From the NCBI GenBank assembly GCA_023150945.1, contig JAKLJX010000026.1, forward strand, positions 37,658 through 93,572: a DNA stretch of 55,915 bases, read 5' to 3'. A program made the position numbers and the translations under genes. This document shows, piece after piece, positions 34,353 to 42,973 of this stretch. The notes below the pieces were generated by a model. The model did no database searches, was not told the origin of the DNA, and was given only the letters and a program-made list of their open reading frames with translations. This DNA comes from a bacterium. Lineage in GTDB: Bacteria; Zhuqueibacterota; Zhuqueibacteria; Zhuqueibacterales; Zhuqueibacteraceae. Within the stretch, counting starts at the first letter, position 1. The number at the start of each line of letters is the position of its first letter.

Positions 34353-36266
34353 TCATGGCCTACCGTGCTTCGCACAACCACTCATCTGGCAGCGCGCGAG
34401 ACGACGGGAGGATCGATCAAAAAGGCCGGCACTTCTGCGCGGGGGCTGTGGCCGCCCGTTGATTGCCAGTGCGTTTGCAACCAGGGCTGGCCGGGGCCTC
34501 CGCTCACGAAAAACGGAGCCCGCGACTTGTCCCCTATTTCTGGACATCGATTGAGTGACCGCGGCGGCACCGGTGTTGCGAGTCGTTGCAGGAGACTCAT
34601 TTCGAACAGCGGCATCTCCAGAGGGGTTGCCGGCAGTCTGCCCTCCGGTACCGTCTTGCACGCCTGGTTGCGAGCCGGCTTGGTTGTTACCGTCGCCCTG
34701 TTGCCCGCCCGAGCCTCCGTTTCCACCTTGTCCGCCAGGCTGGCCACCTCCGCCACTCTGCTGCCCGCCCCTATTATCTCCGCCTTGCTGCCCCCCGGCA
34801 TCACCGCCCTGTTGTCCTTGATCTGATCGGCGATTGGCATCTTGACGGGCCTGGTTGGCGGCGTTGAACAAATCACTGTCGTTGCTGGCCGGTGGTGTGC
34901 GGGGCTGCAGGGCCTGATCAAGGTCTGATCGACGCTGATCTTCACGCTGCACTTGGTCGGAGCGGCGTTGTTGGCGTTCCGTGGCTGCGGCCTGCGCTTC
35001 GGCCGCTGGATTGAGCGCATTGGCTTGAATGAGCTGGACGCGATCGGCGGCTGCCATGCGATCGAGCGGTAGGTAGTCCGTGCGAAAATTGAGATCCACC
35101 GAGGAATTCAAGTCCAGGTCGGTGTTGAGTTCCGAGGTGGTTTGCGAGCGTTGCGTATTGACGTAGCCGATGGTGTTGGTGATGGAGGCGCTCACTCCCC
35201 ACGGGCCATAGCCAAAGCTGCCGGCGGCGCGCGATTGGTGTTGAAAATCGAACCGGCTGGCCTCATCCGAGGCGGCGGCGTCGCGCGTGTCGATGTGAAA
35301 ACGCATCGAGGCATGAATTCGGCCGCTCTCGATCACGATGCGCTGCATGCCCATCTGCACCAGCGTGGCCAGCATCTGCTGCCGTTGGCGCGCCACGACC
35401 CGCCGTGCCAGCGGCACCAGCGTGCGCTCGGGATCGCCCGCCGGCACGGATTCGTCTTCCGCCAAACCCAGCGCGGTGCGCAACGCCTCCTCAGAAGGCG
35501 GTGTGGCGCCCTCACGCAGACGCACCATCCCGGGCGCAGCGCCCCCTTCTTCTTCAAAATCTTCAAAGCCGCTGTCAGCGCGGGCCAACTCGAAAGATTC
35601 GGGAAAGCGCTCCACCAGCCATTCGCGCGCTCGCGCCGGGCCGAAGTTGACGTCGGCGAAGCCACCGGCGCTGGCCGCGACGTTGTTGAGCAGTTCCACA
35701 TACGAATGCATTTGCTGCTGGGTGGAACCTACGAGGGCTTTGAACACGCCGTTGATCAACTCTGCCACAAAGCGCGGAAATGACACCGCGTTGAGAATTT
35801 CCTGTGTACGCTGGCCCACTTGTGAAGCCGCCCGCCCCAAGCCGCCCTCAGCAGCAAGCGCCGTGGCCGTTGCAGCTTGCCGTCTGTCCTGCAAGGCTGT
35901 GCTCGGGCGTGCCAGTGCGGTATTCGCATTCACTTGTTCCTGGCTGACGATTTCCTCGCGGATGAGATTGGCAGCCGCCTGTCCGACTTTGACCATGGCT
36001 GCTGCCAACTGGCGCTGTTTGTCGGAATCCAATTCCTGAAAGGCCGGCGAGGCCAGCAGAAGCGCACGCACTGTTTGCCGAATCGCCGGCAGTGGATCTG
36101 CCATTCTGGCCTTATCGCCTGCGAGAGTTCTCTTTTCATTGGTAGCCGAGCTCATGGCAGCAGGGAAATTCCCAGAGTCTTTCATCGTGAACGAGGCAAC
36201 CGCGCAGGGTTCAGATCGCTTATTGCTGGGTGGAAGAGCCGTTACGGTTGTGGGCACCATGGTCAT
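34353..36266 (-). CDS. Family A paralogue A4 with a long Gly/Gln-rich tail
   Basis: 637 residues. The ATG at 36266 overlaps the upstream TGA (ATGA), so translational coupling decides the start. After a ~50-residue lead come the three blocks shared with A1-A3: a helical 'IRQTVRALLLASPAFQELDSDKQRQLAAAMVKV'; 'FPRFVAELINGVFKALVGSTQQQMHSYVELLNNVA ... REWLVERFPESF'; and 'LARRVVARQRQQMLATLVQMGMQRIVIESGRIHASMRFHIDTRD', then 'SSVDLNFRTDYLPLDRM' and 'QLIQANAL'. The tail is low-complexity Gln/Gly/Asp/Asn, probably disordered, ending in a basic stretch. It lacks a signal peptide and is the last gene of the run. Function unknown. Confidence 0.78.
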   Translation of the reverse strand: MTMVPTTVTALPPSNKRSEPCAVASFTMKDSGNFPAAMSSATNEKRTLAGDKARMADPLPAIRQTVRALLLASPAFQELDSDKQRQLAAAMVKVGQAAANLIREEIVSQEQVNANTALARPSTALQDRRQAATATALAAEGGLGRAASQVGQRTQEILNAVSFPRFVAELINGVFKALVGSTQQQMHSYVELLNNVAASAGGFADVNFGPARAREWLVERFPESFELARADSGFEDFEEEGGAAPGMVRLREGATPPSEEALRTALGLAEDESVPAGDPERTLVPLARRVVARQRQQMLATLVQMGMQRIVIESGRIHASMRFHIDTRDAAASDEASRFDFQHQSRAAGSFGYGPWGVSASITNTIGYVNTQRSQTTSELNTDLDLNSSVDLNFRTDYLPLDRMAAADRVQLIQANALNPAAEAQAAATERQQRRSDQVQREDQRRSDLDQALQPRTPPASNDSDLFNAANQARQDANRRSDQGQQGGDAGGQQGGDNRGGQQSGGGGQPGGQGGNGGSGGQQGDGNNQAGSQPGVQDGTGGQTAGNPSGDAAVRNESPATTRNTGAAAVTQSMSRNRGQVAGSVFRERRPRPALVANALAINGRPQPPRRSAGLFDRSSRRLARCQMSGCAKHGRP

Positions 36267-37204
36267 CTGACTTCCGCCTCTTTGAGCGCAAGACTGGCCT
36301 GCAGCCAACTGGAAGCCGCCGCGATCACGGTGTCGTCTGGCCGCGGCGGAACCCCTGCTGCGCTCTCCAAACCAGGCAGTGCCTCAGCCAGCCACGCCAA
36401 AACCACCATGCCCGCCTGGCCGCGCCTGAGATGATTGGTGATGTCCACCGCCCCACCCAGATAGCGCTCAGAGAGTTCGCGCACCGCCTGCCAGACCGAA
36501 CGTGCATGCAGCGCCCGCTGAATGGCGGGTTGCTTCAAGATCTCCAGCGCCTGCTTGATGACGGTGAGAATGTCGCGCGCCGCAAAACTCTCCATGCCGC
36601 TGGTGCGGAAGGACAAATTAGCGGCCAGACGGCTGACGGCGCTGCGCAACCGCACGGTCTGAATGGTGGAGCTGCCGGCAATCTGAAAAGACTGCTCTTC
36701 GAGTTTGAACAGCGCCTCGGTCAAATCGATCATCAGAGATTCGAATTCAGCGTTGGCCCCACCGCTAACGGCCAGGCTCGGTCCGGCGGGATTGCCAAAC
36801 AGGCGCGCGAAGAAAGCGCGGCGCTCTTCCGTGCCGAAGCGCTCGTTGCGCGTGCGCCAGAAATCCATCAACCGAGGCGCGGCGGCGCCGAGATCGGACC
36901 TCAAGCCACCGCTGCGGAACAGACCGGCGAGCATCTCCACGGCGGGCAGTAGGAGGGCAGACTCCAGCTCCGAAGCGAGATAGAGCGGCGCCACGGCACG
37001 CAGCCGGGCTTGATCCGCCTCGTTGCCCGTCACCGGCGGGAGATCGATATCACCCAACTCGGCGAGACCCAGGGAGAGGGCGAAGGCATCAGCTTGGGCG
37101 ACAAGCTCAAAACCCAACGCAAGCGCCCGATCGAGCTCAGCCGGTTCGATGACGCCGTTGTCATTATGAAGATGATATGCGTAATTGTCTTTGAGAGTCG
37201 GCAT
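36263..37204 (-). CDS. Family B paralogue B2, unknown function
   Basis: 313 residues, mostly helical. It aligns with the second half of the protein encoded at 41153-42874: 'LYLASELESALLLPAVEMLAGLFRSG' with 'LYFASSLEELKLFQVVEKLVELFHIG'; 'RFGTEERRAFFARLFGNPAG' with 'RFTEAERRNLYARVFGFPGG'; 'RLAANLSFRTSGMESFAARDI' with 'DIAANLSLHGYGIAYFAATEL'; 'RSVWQAVRELSERYLGGAVDI' with 'RDMWQVVDQVAAMELGGAKNS'. It lacks the N-terminal coiled coil of B1. I recognise no known family. Its stop overlaps the A4 start by four bases, so A4 and B2 are probably made in step. Confidence 0.75.
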   Translation of the reverse strand: MPTLKDNYAYHLHNDNGVIEPAELDRALALGFELVAQADAFALSLGLAELGDIDLPPVTGNEADQARLRAVAPLYLASELESALLLPAVEMLAGLFRSGGLRSDLGAAAPRLMDFWRTRNERFGTEERRAFFARLFGNPAGPSLAVSGGANAEFESLMIDLTEALFKLEEQSFQIAGSSTIQTVRLRSAVSRLAANLSFRTSGMESFAARDILTVIKQALEILKQPAIQRALHARSVWQAVRELSERYLGGAVDITNHLRRGQAGMVVLAWLAEALPGLESAAGVPPRPDDTVIAAASSWLQASLALKEAEVR

Positions 37205-37327
37205 CTGAGTTGTCTTAGGTCAGAAGTGCCTGCCTATCTCACGAAATACGCCAGGAGGTTCTTCAGGTATTTCGTGTGTCTCGTGGTACAAATTCAAGCG
37301 TCTGGAGATGGAACCAACGTTGTATTG

Positions 37328-38536
37328 TTATGCCCCTTCCAGGCGCTTCTCCGGCGGTTGCGCATTGCCCTGGATGGCCGCAATCATCTGCGGACTCGCA
37401 AGTTTTTCCATGGGGAAGTAGTCGCTCTTGAAATTGACGCGCACCTGACCGCTCAGGCGTGCCTTGACTTCCGCCTTGGATTCGGAAGTATCATCGATCG
37501 AGGAGGACACGGTGGCGACATGATCGCTGCTGGAGCTGGAGCTGACTCCGCCGCCAATACCAAAGCCGCCGAACCAACCGCCGGCTGCGGCGGCCGCATG
37601 TGTCGAGCTGGTCTCCTGCCGGCGATCGTACATCGAGGCCCGGGCGCGCCGCTTTGCCATGTCCGAGGCACGCATGTCAAAGATCACCTTGGCATCGATG
37701 ACGCCGTCGGTGACCACGATGCGGTTGATACCGAGCATGACCATGGACGAGAGCAATTGCTGGCGGCTGCGTGCCATCTGCGTGCGTGCGGCCAGCACCA
37801 AGCGCAACTCCTCGTTGGGATCTGAAAGATCAGTCACCGGCTTGGCCAGTTCCAGCAGTTGTGAAACTGTCGTGGCCGCCGCTTCCGGATCATCGCCCTT
37901 GGCCACCACCCGAGGTTGGGGCGGCGGCTGCTCTTCGCCCTCGGCAAGGCCGAAACTTGACTCGGTGGTTTCGATTTCCAACTGGTCTGGGAAACGCTGC
38001 GCCAGCCAATCGCGCGCGTTGTTCTCGGTGATGTTGTCTTGCGCGAACTGGTCGACGGTCTTGGCGACATTCGCGAGCAACTCGCCATAAGCGCGCATCT
38101 GCTCGATGGAGGAATCCACAATGGCTTCGAACACACCTTTGATGAGGCCGGAGACGAACTTCGGGAAATCGACTTTTTGCACGAGGGCGCCGAACTGCTC
38201 CACCCCCTCGCGCACGGCGCCGGCTTTGAATTCCTCACCGGTGGAGCCGGGCTTCTGGCTCAAACGCCGCTTGGTGGCCTCCACCGGATCCTCCTGCGCC
38301 TGCGCTTTCACCAGCAGGCCGCCATCCGGTGACAACTCCTTGGCCGCCAGCCCTTCGGGATTCGACATGTAGGACGCCACCTTGACCATTTTGCCGGCAA
38401 TATCTCGTTTCTCTTGTTCTGAGAGATGAGAAAATGCCGGCGTCGCTTCCAGGATGCGGCGTACTTGAGGGCGCACGATCTCCAGGGTCTGGTCATCAGC
38501 CCAGGGAGTATCTCTTGTCGGTCTATGATCATTCAT
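37328..38536 (-). CDS. Family A paralogue A3, unknown function
   Basis: 402 residues. Shared blocks: 'VRPQVRRILEATPAFSHLSEQEKRDIAGKMVKVASYM' (helical); 'DFPKFVSGLIKGVFEAIVDSSIEQMRAYGELLANVAKTVDQFAQDNITENNARDWLAQRFPDQL'; 'LVLAARTQMARSRQQLLSSMVMLGINRIVVTDGVIDAKVIFDMRASD'; and 'VRVNFKSDYFPMEKLASPQMIAAIQGNA'. Between the last two is a Gly/Ser-rich stretch ('GGWFGGFGIGGGVSSSSSS') that looks flexible. No signal peptide, and no known enzyme motif. 123 bp separate it from B2 and 213 bp from A2. Confidence 0.78.
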   Translation of the reverse strand: MNDHRPTRDTPWADDQTLEIVRPQVRRILEATPAFSHLSEQEKRDIAGKMVKVASYMSNPEGLAAKELSPDGGLLVKAQAQEDPVEATKRRLSQKPGSTGEEFKAGAVREGVEQFGALVQKVDFPKFVSGLIKGVFEAIVDSSIEQMRAYGELLANVAKTVDQFAQDNITENNARDWLAQRFPDQLEIETTESSFGLAEGEEQPPPQPRVVAKGDDPEAAATTVSQLLELAKPVTDLSDPNEELRLVLAARTQMARSRQQLLSSMVMLGINRIVVTDGVIDAKVIFDMRASDMAKRRARASMYDRRQETSSTHAAAAAGGWFGGFGIGGGVSSSSSSDHVATVSSSIDDTSESKAEVKARLSGQVRVNFKSDYFPMEKLASPQMIAAIQGNAQPPEKRLEGA

Positions 38537-38749
38537 GGTTCTGCATTTGGAAAATGAAGGATTCTCCCTCGTCCCGGTTGGTTTGACCCGAAAGCGGGAT
38601 GGAGTAATTCCCTACTGCCGTGCCATGACCCAGGGAAGCACGCCCGGCCTTTGGCGGAACCTGTGGTTACCACGGCCGCTGGCTCCCAAGATTGTGGCGC
38701 GGCGACGAGTTGGTTCATTACCTCGCCGACCAGCCTGCCGGGCGATAAA

Positions 38750-40063
38750 TTACCCCGCGGGTGCCGAGGCTGGCGCCTGTGTTTGGGAGCTTGATCCACC
38801 GTTGGAGGGCACTCGTGGCGTCGCCTTGCGATTGGCTGCATCCTGAATCATGCCGATCTGGAACGAGTCCGCCATCTTCTCCAGCGGAAAAGTTTCGCTC
38901 TTGAAGTTCACGTCCACGCTGCCGGCCAGACTTGCTTTGGTTGAAAGCGAGGCATCGATGGACTCTTGCGTTGCGCTCGCCAGGGTCATTACTGGCTGCT
39001 CGGAGGTCTTGTAGATGCCCTTGGAATAATAGCTGGCATCGCGCCGACTGCCGGAGTAGCCGCTGTCTTTGTCATATTGATATGAACGCTCACCGCCCTG
39101 ATAGTCGCTCTCATACTCGCCCTCGGAGGTGCGGGTCTTGAGTGTCGGATCATAGTCGAACTGGGTGGCGCTGCGGCGCAACTTGAAAGTGTCCTGCGCG
39201 CGGAAGTCATACATCACCTTGGCAGAAATCCTGCCGTCGGTGACGATGATGCGGTTGATGCCCATCAGCACCATGGTGGCGAGCAACTGCTGCCGGCTGG
39301 TCGCCAGTTGCGTGCGCGCGGCCTGCACCAGACGCTGCTCGGTGGCCTCGTCCTCGAGGTCGAGGCTCTTGAGCGGACCATTCTCCATGGGCAACTGGCT
39401 GTTGATTCTCTCCAGCGCTGCCTTCTCATCCACCCCCTCGCGCAAACGCACGCGGGGGCCGCCGCTGCCCTCGTCGAAGTCGCCGCTGTCCACGTCGATC
39501 ATGAACGTGTCGGGAAATTGCTCCACCAAGTGGTCCCGGCCCTGGTTGGCAGAGACGTTCTCATCCCGGAACTGATTGAGCGATTTGGCCACGTCTGCCA
39601 CCAACCGGCCATAGGCTTCCATCTGGCGGATGGAGGCATCGACAATGGACTGAAAGACACCCTCGATCAAGCCGCTCACAAAGGTGGGGAAATTCACCTG
39701 CTCCAGCAGCACACCGGCCACCGCTGCACCCTCGCGTGCACCTTGGGCCACAAACTCGCCCTCCTGCCGGCCGCCACGCGAGCGCCGCCGGCTGGAGGCG
39801 CCCTCTTCCATGCCAAAGGCATAGCGATCCTGTTGGGCTTGCTGCATGGCAGCCAGCTTGTTGCCGGGAATGCCCTCGGGCGCAGCGAGATAGTTGACGA
39901 TCTCCACCGTGTTCCTGGCGATTTCGCGCTGCTTGTCCGGCGGCAGTGCACGAAAGGCCTGACTCTGCGACAGCATCTCCTTGACCTTCAAGCGCGCGGT
40001 GTCGAGTGCTTCCTTTGGCGAAATGACCGGGCTGGCAGTGTCGTTTGCTTGACTTGTGTTCAT
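38750..40063 (-). CDS. Family A paralogue A2, unknown function
   Basis: 437 residues; GAGAGGAATAAACG precedes the ATG. Blocks: 'ARLKVKEMLSQSQAFRALPPDKQREIARNTVEIVNYLAAPEG'; 'NFPTFVSGLIEGVFQSIVDASIRQMEAYGRLVADVAKSLNQFRDENVSANQGRDHLVEQFPDTF'; 'LVQAARTQLATSRQQLLATMVLMGINRIIVTDGRISAKVMYDFRAQD'; 'GSVDVNFKSETFPLEKMADSFQIGMIQDA'. A Tyr/Ser/Gly-rich insertion ('YESDYQGGERSYQYDKDSGYSGSRRDASYYSKG') lies where A3 has its Gly/Ser run. Closest by eye to A3 and A1. The start is 22 bp from the 351-residue gene's stop, so they are cotranscribed. Confidence 0.8.
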   Translation of the reverse strand: MNTSQANDTASPVISPKEALDTARLKVKEMLSQSQAFRALPPDKQREIARNTVEIVNYLAAPEGIPGNKLAAMQQAQQDRYAFGMEEGASSRRRSRGGRQEGEFVAQGAREGAAVAGVLLEQVNFPTFVSGLIEGVFQSIVDASIRQMEAYGRLVADVAKSLNQFRDENVSANQGRDHLVEQFPDTFMIDVDSGDFDEGSGGPRVRLREGVDEKAALERINSQLPMENGPLKSLDLEDEATEQRLVQAARTQLATSRQQLLATMVLMGINRIIVTDGRISAKVMYDFRAQDTFKLRRSATQFDYDPTLKTRTSEGEYESDYQGGERSYQYDKDSGYSGSRRDASYYSKGIYKTSEQPVMTLASATQESIDASLSTKASLAGSVDVNFKSETFPLEKMADSFQIGMIQDAANRKATPRVPSNGGSSSQTQAPASAPAG

Positions 40064-40084
40064 CGTTTATTCCTCTCGATCATG

Positions 40085-41140
40085 TCAGGCGAGTGCCATG
40101 CCGTTGCGCTGAGCAGCAGCGTCGTCGAGGCGCTGCTTGATTTCGAATTCCACCGGCCGCAGATAGAGACTCACGCGCGCCGGCGTGGTGGGTGTGACGC
40201 GCACGCTCAGCACCGAGAACCTGCCCGGCCAGCCATGTTCTTCGGGCGTGAAGGCCTGCAGCCAGGCGCGCAGGGCGTTGAGCTCCCGGGGCCGCTCTGC
40301 CAGTCCCAGTGACAGCAGCTCCAAAAACGAGGGAGGCAGATCCGGAATCATGGTGAGCAGCACCTCGAGCTTGAGCTCCGGGCCTTCGTTGGTGTCGGCG
40401 ATCGCCAGCAAGGTCGACTGATCGGGCAGTTCGAATCGGCCACCCAAGGCCAAGCCGACAATCTGCATCACGCTGGGCAGTTGGTGTTCCATGTTCAAAC
40501 GCGCCATCAGATCGCTCAGGTCCGCCAGTCGCAGCGGCCCGCGATGATAGAAAGTGATGCGCTGGCTGCCCTGGTGGCGCCGGCAGGCAATGGTGGTGAA
40601 GACCGGCACCAGCTCCGGCATGGTGAGAATCGCGTTGCGCACCAGCGTGCGGAGCATGGGCGGCAGCGCTTCGAGCTGGCTGGGCGTCATCTCGTAGTAA
40701 ACCTTGGAGGAATGCAAGCCGTCACCATCATAGGCCGTGCCGAAAAAGGCGCCATAATGCAAGCCGGTGCGTGCGCCCATGCCGCGCCAGTCCTCGCTGC
40801 GCTGATCGAACCAGCGCAGGGCTTCCTGGCCGAACAATGGTCCCACCAGGCGCCGCATCTCGCGCGTAGCCTCGAGCTTACGGTCAACCGGCGAAGATTC
40901 CGGTCCCAATGGCTCGATGGAAAAGCGCAGGAGACGCGGCTCCTTTTCGGAGAAAGATGGTTCAAAGGGCGCTGCCCCGGGCGTGAGCGTGCTGGCGGCA
41001 TAGCGCGCGTCGCCCTCCGGCAGATAAAATGTGCGGTCGAGCAGCGGCCGCACGAACGGCAGCGGGTCAGCCGCGCCCAGCGAGCGCGCTGCCTGCTGCA
41101 GCCGATCGGCCACCACTGTTGACAGGGGTTTGTTCTTCAT
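40085..41140 (-). CDS. Unrecognised 351-residue protein
   Basis: GAGGAGATGAGTC precedes the ATG; the gene starts 12 bp after the B1 stop. Mixed alpha/beta sequence: 'VADRLQQAARSLGAADPLPFVRPLLDRTFYLPEGDARY', 'RLLRFSIEPLGP', 'GLHYGAFFGTAYDGDGLHSSKVYYEMTPSQLEALPPMLRTLV', 'GSQRITFYHRGPLRLADLSDLMARLNMEHQ', 'GPELKLEVLLTMIPDLPPSFLELL', 'ARVSLYLRPVEFEIKQRLDD'. The recurring x-K-V-Y-Y-E / L-K-L-E-V / V-S-L-Y-L-R-P strands faintly recall the alternating strands of ABBA-fold prenyltransferases, but this is not enough for a call. No signal peptide or membrane helix. The only protein in the run without a paralogue or catalytic signature. Confidence 0.72.
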   Translation of the reverse strand: MKNKPLSTVVADRLQQAARSLGAADPLPFVRPLLDRTFYLPEGDARYAASTLTPGAAPFEPSFSEKEPRLLRFSIEPLGPESSPVDRKLEATREMRRLVGPLFGQEALRWFDQRSEDWRGMGARTGLHYGAFFGTAYDGDGLHSSKVYYEMTPSQLEALPPMLRTLVRNAILTMPELVPVFTTIACRRHQGSQRITFYHRGPLRLADLSDLMARLNMEHQLPSVMQIVGLALGGRFELPDQSTLLAIADTNEGPELKLEVLLTMIPDLPPSFLELLSLGLAERPRELNALRAWLQAFTPEEHGWPGRFSVLSVRVTPTTPARVSLYLRPVEFEIKQRLDDAAAQRNGMALA

Positions 41141-41152
41141 GACTCATCTCCT

Positions 41153-42874
41153 CTAACGGCCGTAGGAGGCACGGTGGCCATTGGTCACTCCCGCTTGCAC
41201 GCCCACCGCGCTGAGCACGTCGCGCGCGATGGAGGGAATCTGGATTGGTCGCGAAGTGATCACCGGCGCCTCATAAGGCTGCGAGTATTGCTCCACTTCC
41301 TGATCAGGAACGCCGTTGACCGCCAGCCACTGCTCGCAGGCATTGAACAGATCGTAGTCCGTGGGATCGACCGTGGGCTTCACATTGACCGGCCGCGGGA
41401 TGGGATTGAGAATCTGCCGGCGGTCGATGACATCCACCAGCGAAGCGCCGGCCAAAAGATTGGCGCGGTTGGCGAGCCAGCGAATGATGATAGCGCCGGA
41501 ATTGGCCATGGTGCGGTAGCGGATGCTGTTCTTGGCCCCACCCAATTCCATCGCCGCCACTTGATCGACCACCTGCCACATGTCGCGCGCGCCATAGGCG
41601 TTCTTGACCTCTTCATCGGAAAGCAGGTCGATGATCTCGCGAATCTGCTGCTGAAGCTCGGTCGCCGCAAAGTAAGCGATACCGTAGCCGTGCAGCGAGA
41701 GATTGGCGGCAATATCGCGTCCGGCCTTGCGCACTTGCTCCTGACTCACCGCTGCCGGCACCCGCGCGCGCAGCAAATCATCCACCTGAATTTGACGCAC
41801 GTAGGACGACACCGAGGAGATAAAACGCAACCACAAGCTGTCGAACTCGCGATTGGGGGTGGTGGCGGTGTCATCGCCGCCGGGGAATCCGAACACGCGC
41901 GCGTAGAGATTGCGGCGCTCGGCTTCGGTGAAGCGATCGATGCTGCGTTTCCAGTAATGATAGAGAAAATCACCGGCCTTCCCCTTGCCCAGCGGCAGCA
42001 TGCCGATATGAAACAGCTCCACCAGCTTCTCCACAACTTGAAAGAGTTTGAGCTCCTCCAGGGAGGAGGCAAAATAGAGTGCCTGCACGGCATGGAGGTT
42101 GTCTGCCACGATCTCCACGTCGGACTGCTCTTCGAGATCGGGCAGATCGATGCTGATGGCCGAGGAAGGTGCGCCATCGGTGGCGCCGTCCACACGCGCC
42201 AGCGCGGTACGCGTGCGCAGGGCCAGCAGATCATCGTCCGCGGCCACGCCTTCGGCCCGCAGGGCGCGCACCACCGCCACCCACTGGTCGGCGCGGATCT
42301 TTCTGGCGGTGGCTTCCAGCAGCATGATGGCCAGCACGTTCCTGAAGAGAGCAGCGCTAGCGGTATACTCACCCAACGCCACCGAAATCCTGGGGGTGAA
42401 GCGCTTGAGTTGCGGATTGGTGAGGTTGTCGAGCTCCAGAATGCCGAAGACCGCAGCCAGACTCTTTTCATTCTCCGTGAGATCGGGTGCCGGCGCGTTG
42501 CCCTGCTGGCTGGGCAGTTTGCCCTGATCATGGTCGCCTACACGGGGCGGGTTAAGGCTGCCTATGGTGTTGCGCACCGACTGGAAAAGCGGATCCACCA
42601 CTCCTTGCGCAAGCAGACCTTTGATGTGATTCAACTCGGCCTGCAGCGCTGGCGGCAACTGGCCGAGCTGCCGTTCGAGCTGCTCCAATTCGAATCTGCG
42701 ATTCTGCAAACGCTGCCGTTCATCATCATCGCGCTTTTTCATGTCGAGGAGAATGATCGGCTCACCGCCTACCCGTGCGGGTCTGCGAGTGTTCGGTTGC
42801 TCCCCTCCAGGATCGGCTGAGCGTGAGCTCGGGATCTTCAGATCGTCCGCACCTTGGGCTTTTTCCGTAGACAT
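41153..42874 (-). CDS. Family B paralogue B1 with N-terminal coiled coil
   Basis: 573 residues from the ATG at 42874, which has CGGAGG nine bases upstream; 42934 is a longer alternative. After a Pro/Arg-rich lead comes a predicted coiled coil ('RDDDERQRLQNRRFELEQLERQLGQLPPALQAELNHIKGLL'), a middle part ('LAAVFGILELDNLTNPQLKRFTPRISVALGEYTASAALFRNVLAIMLLEATARKI') and the C-terminal helical region shared with B2. It then ends in a short region with a peptide rich in Tyr, Pro and Val. No enzyme motif is visible. The coiled coil suggests oligomerisation, so B1 may be a structural subunit, with B2 as a shorter variant. Confidence 0.75.
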   Translation of the reverse strand: MSTEKAQGADDLKIPSSRSADPGGEQPNTRRPARVGGEPIILLDMKKRDDDERQRLQNRRFELEQLERQLGQLPPALQAELNHIKGLLAQGVVDPLFQSVRNTIGSLNPPRVGDHDQGKLPSQQGNAPAPDLTENEKSLAAVFGILELDNLTNPQLKRFTPRISVALGEYTASAALFRNVLAIMLLEATARKIRADQWVAVVRALRAEGVAADDDLLALRTRTALARVDGATDGAPSSAISIDLPDLEEQSDVEIVADNLHAVQALYFASSLEELKLFQVVEKLVELFHIGMLPLGKGKAGDFLYHYWKRSIDRFTEAERRNLYARVFGFPGGDDTATTPNREFDSLWLRFISSVSSYVRQIQVDDLLRARVPAAVSQEQVRKAGRDIAANLSLHGYGIAYFAATELQQQIREIIDLLSDEEVKNAYGARDMWQVVDQVAAMELGGAKNSIRYRTMANSGAIIIRWLANRANLLAGASLVDVIDRRQILNPIPRPVNVKPTVDPTDYDLFNACEQWLAVNGVPDQEVEQYSQPYEAPVITSRPIQIPSIARDVLSAVGVQAGVTNGHRASYGR

Positions 42875-42973
42875 GTCGAATGTCCTCCGTTTGGGTTGAT
42901 GAAATGTGTTTTCAGGTGAGGGTATTTTGTCCAATAGTTTGGCAAGCGAGAGTCTGATGTTCTCATGCGGCCT

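Noticed and set aside
40085-41140. ABBA-fold prenyltransferase.
   Set aside because: Only scattered strand-like phrases (SKVYYE, LKLEV, VSLYLRP) fit. No diphosphate-binding pattern could be confirmed by eye, and the gene context gives no prenylation pathway.
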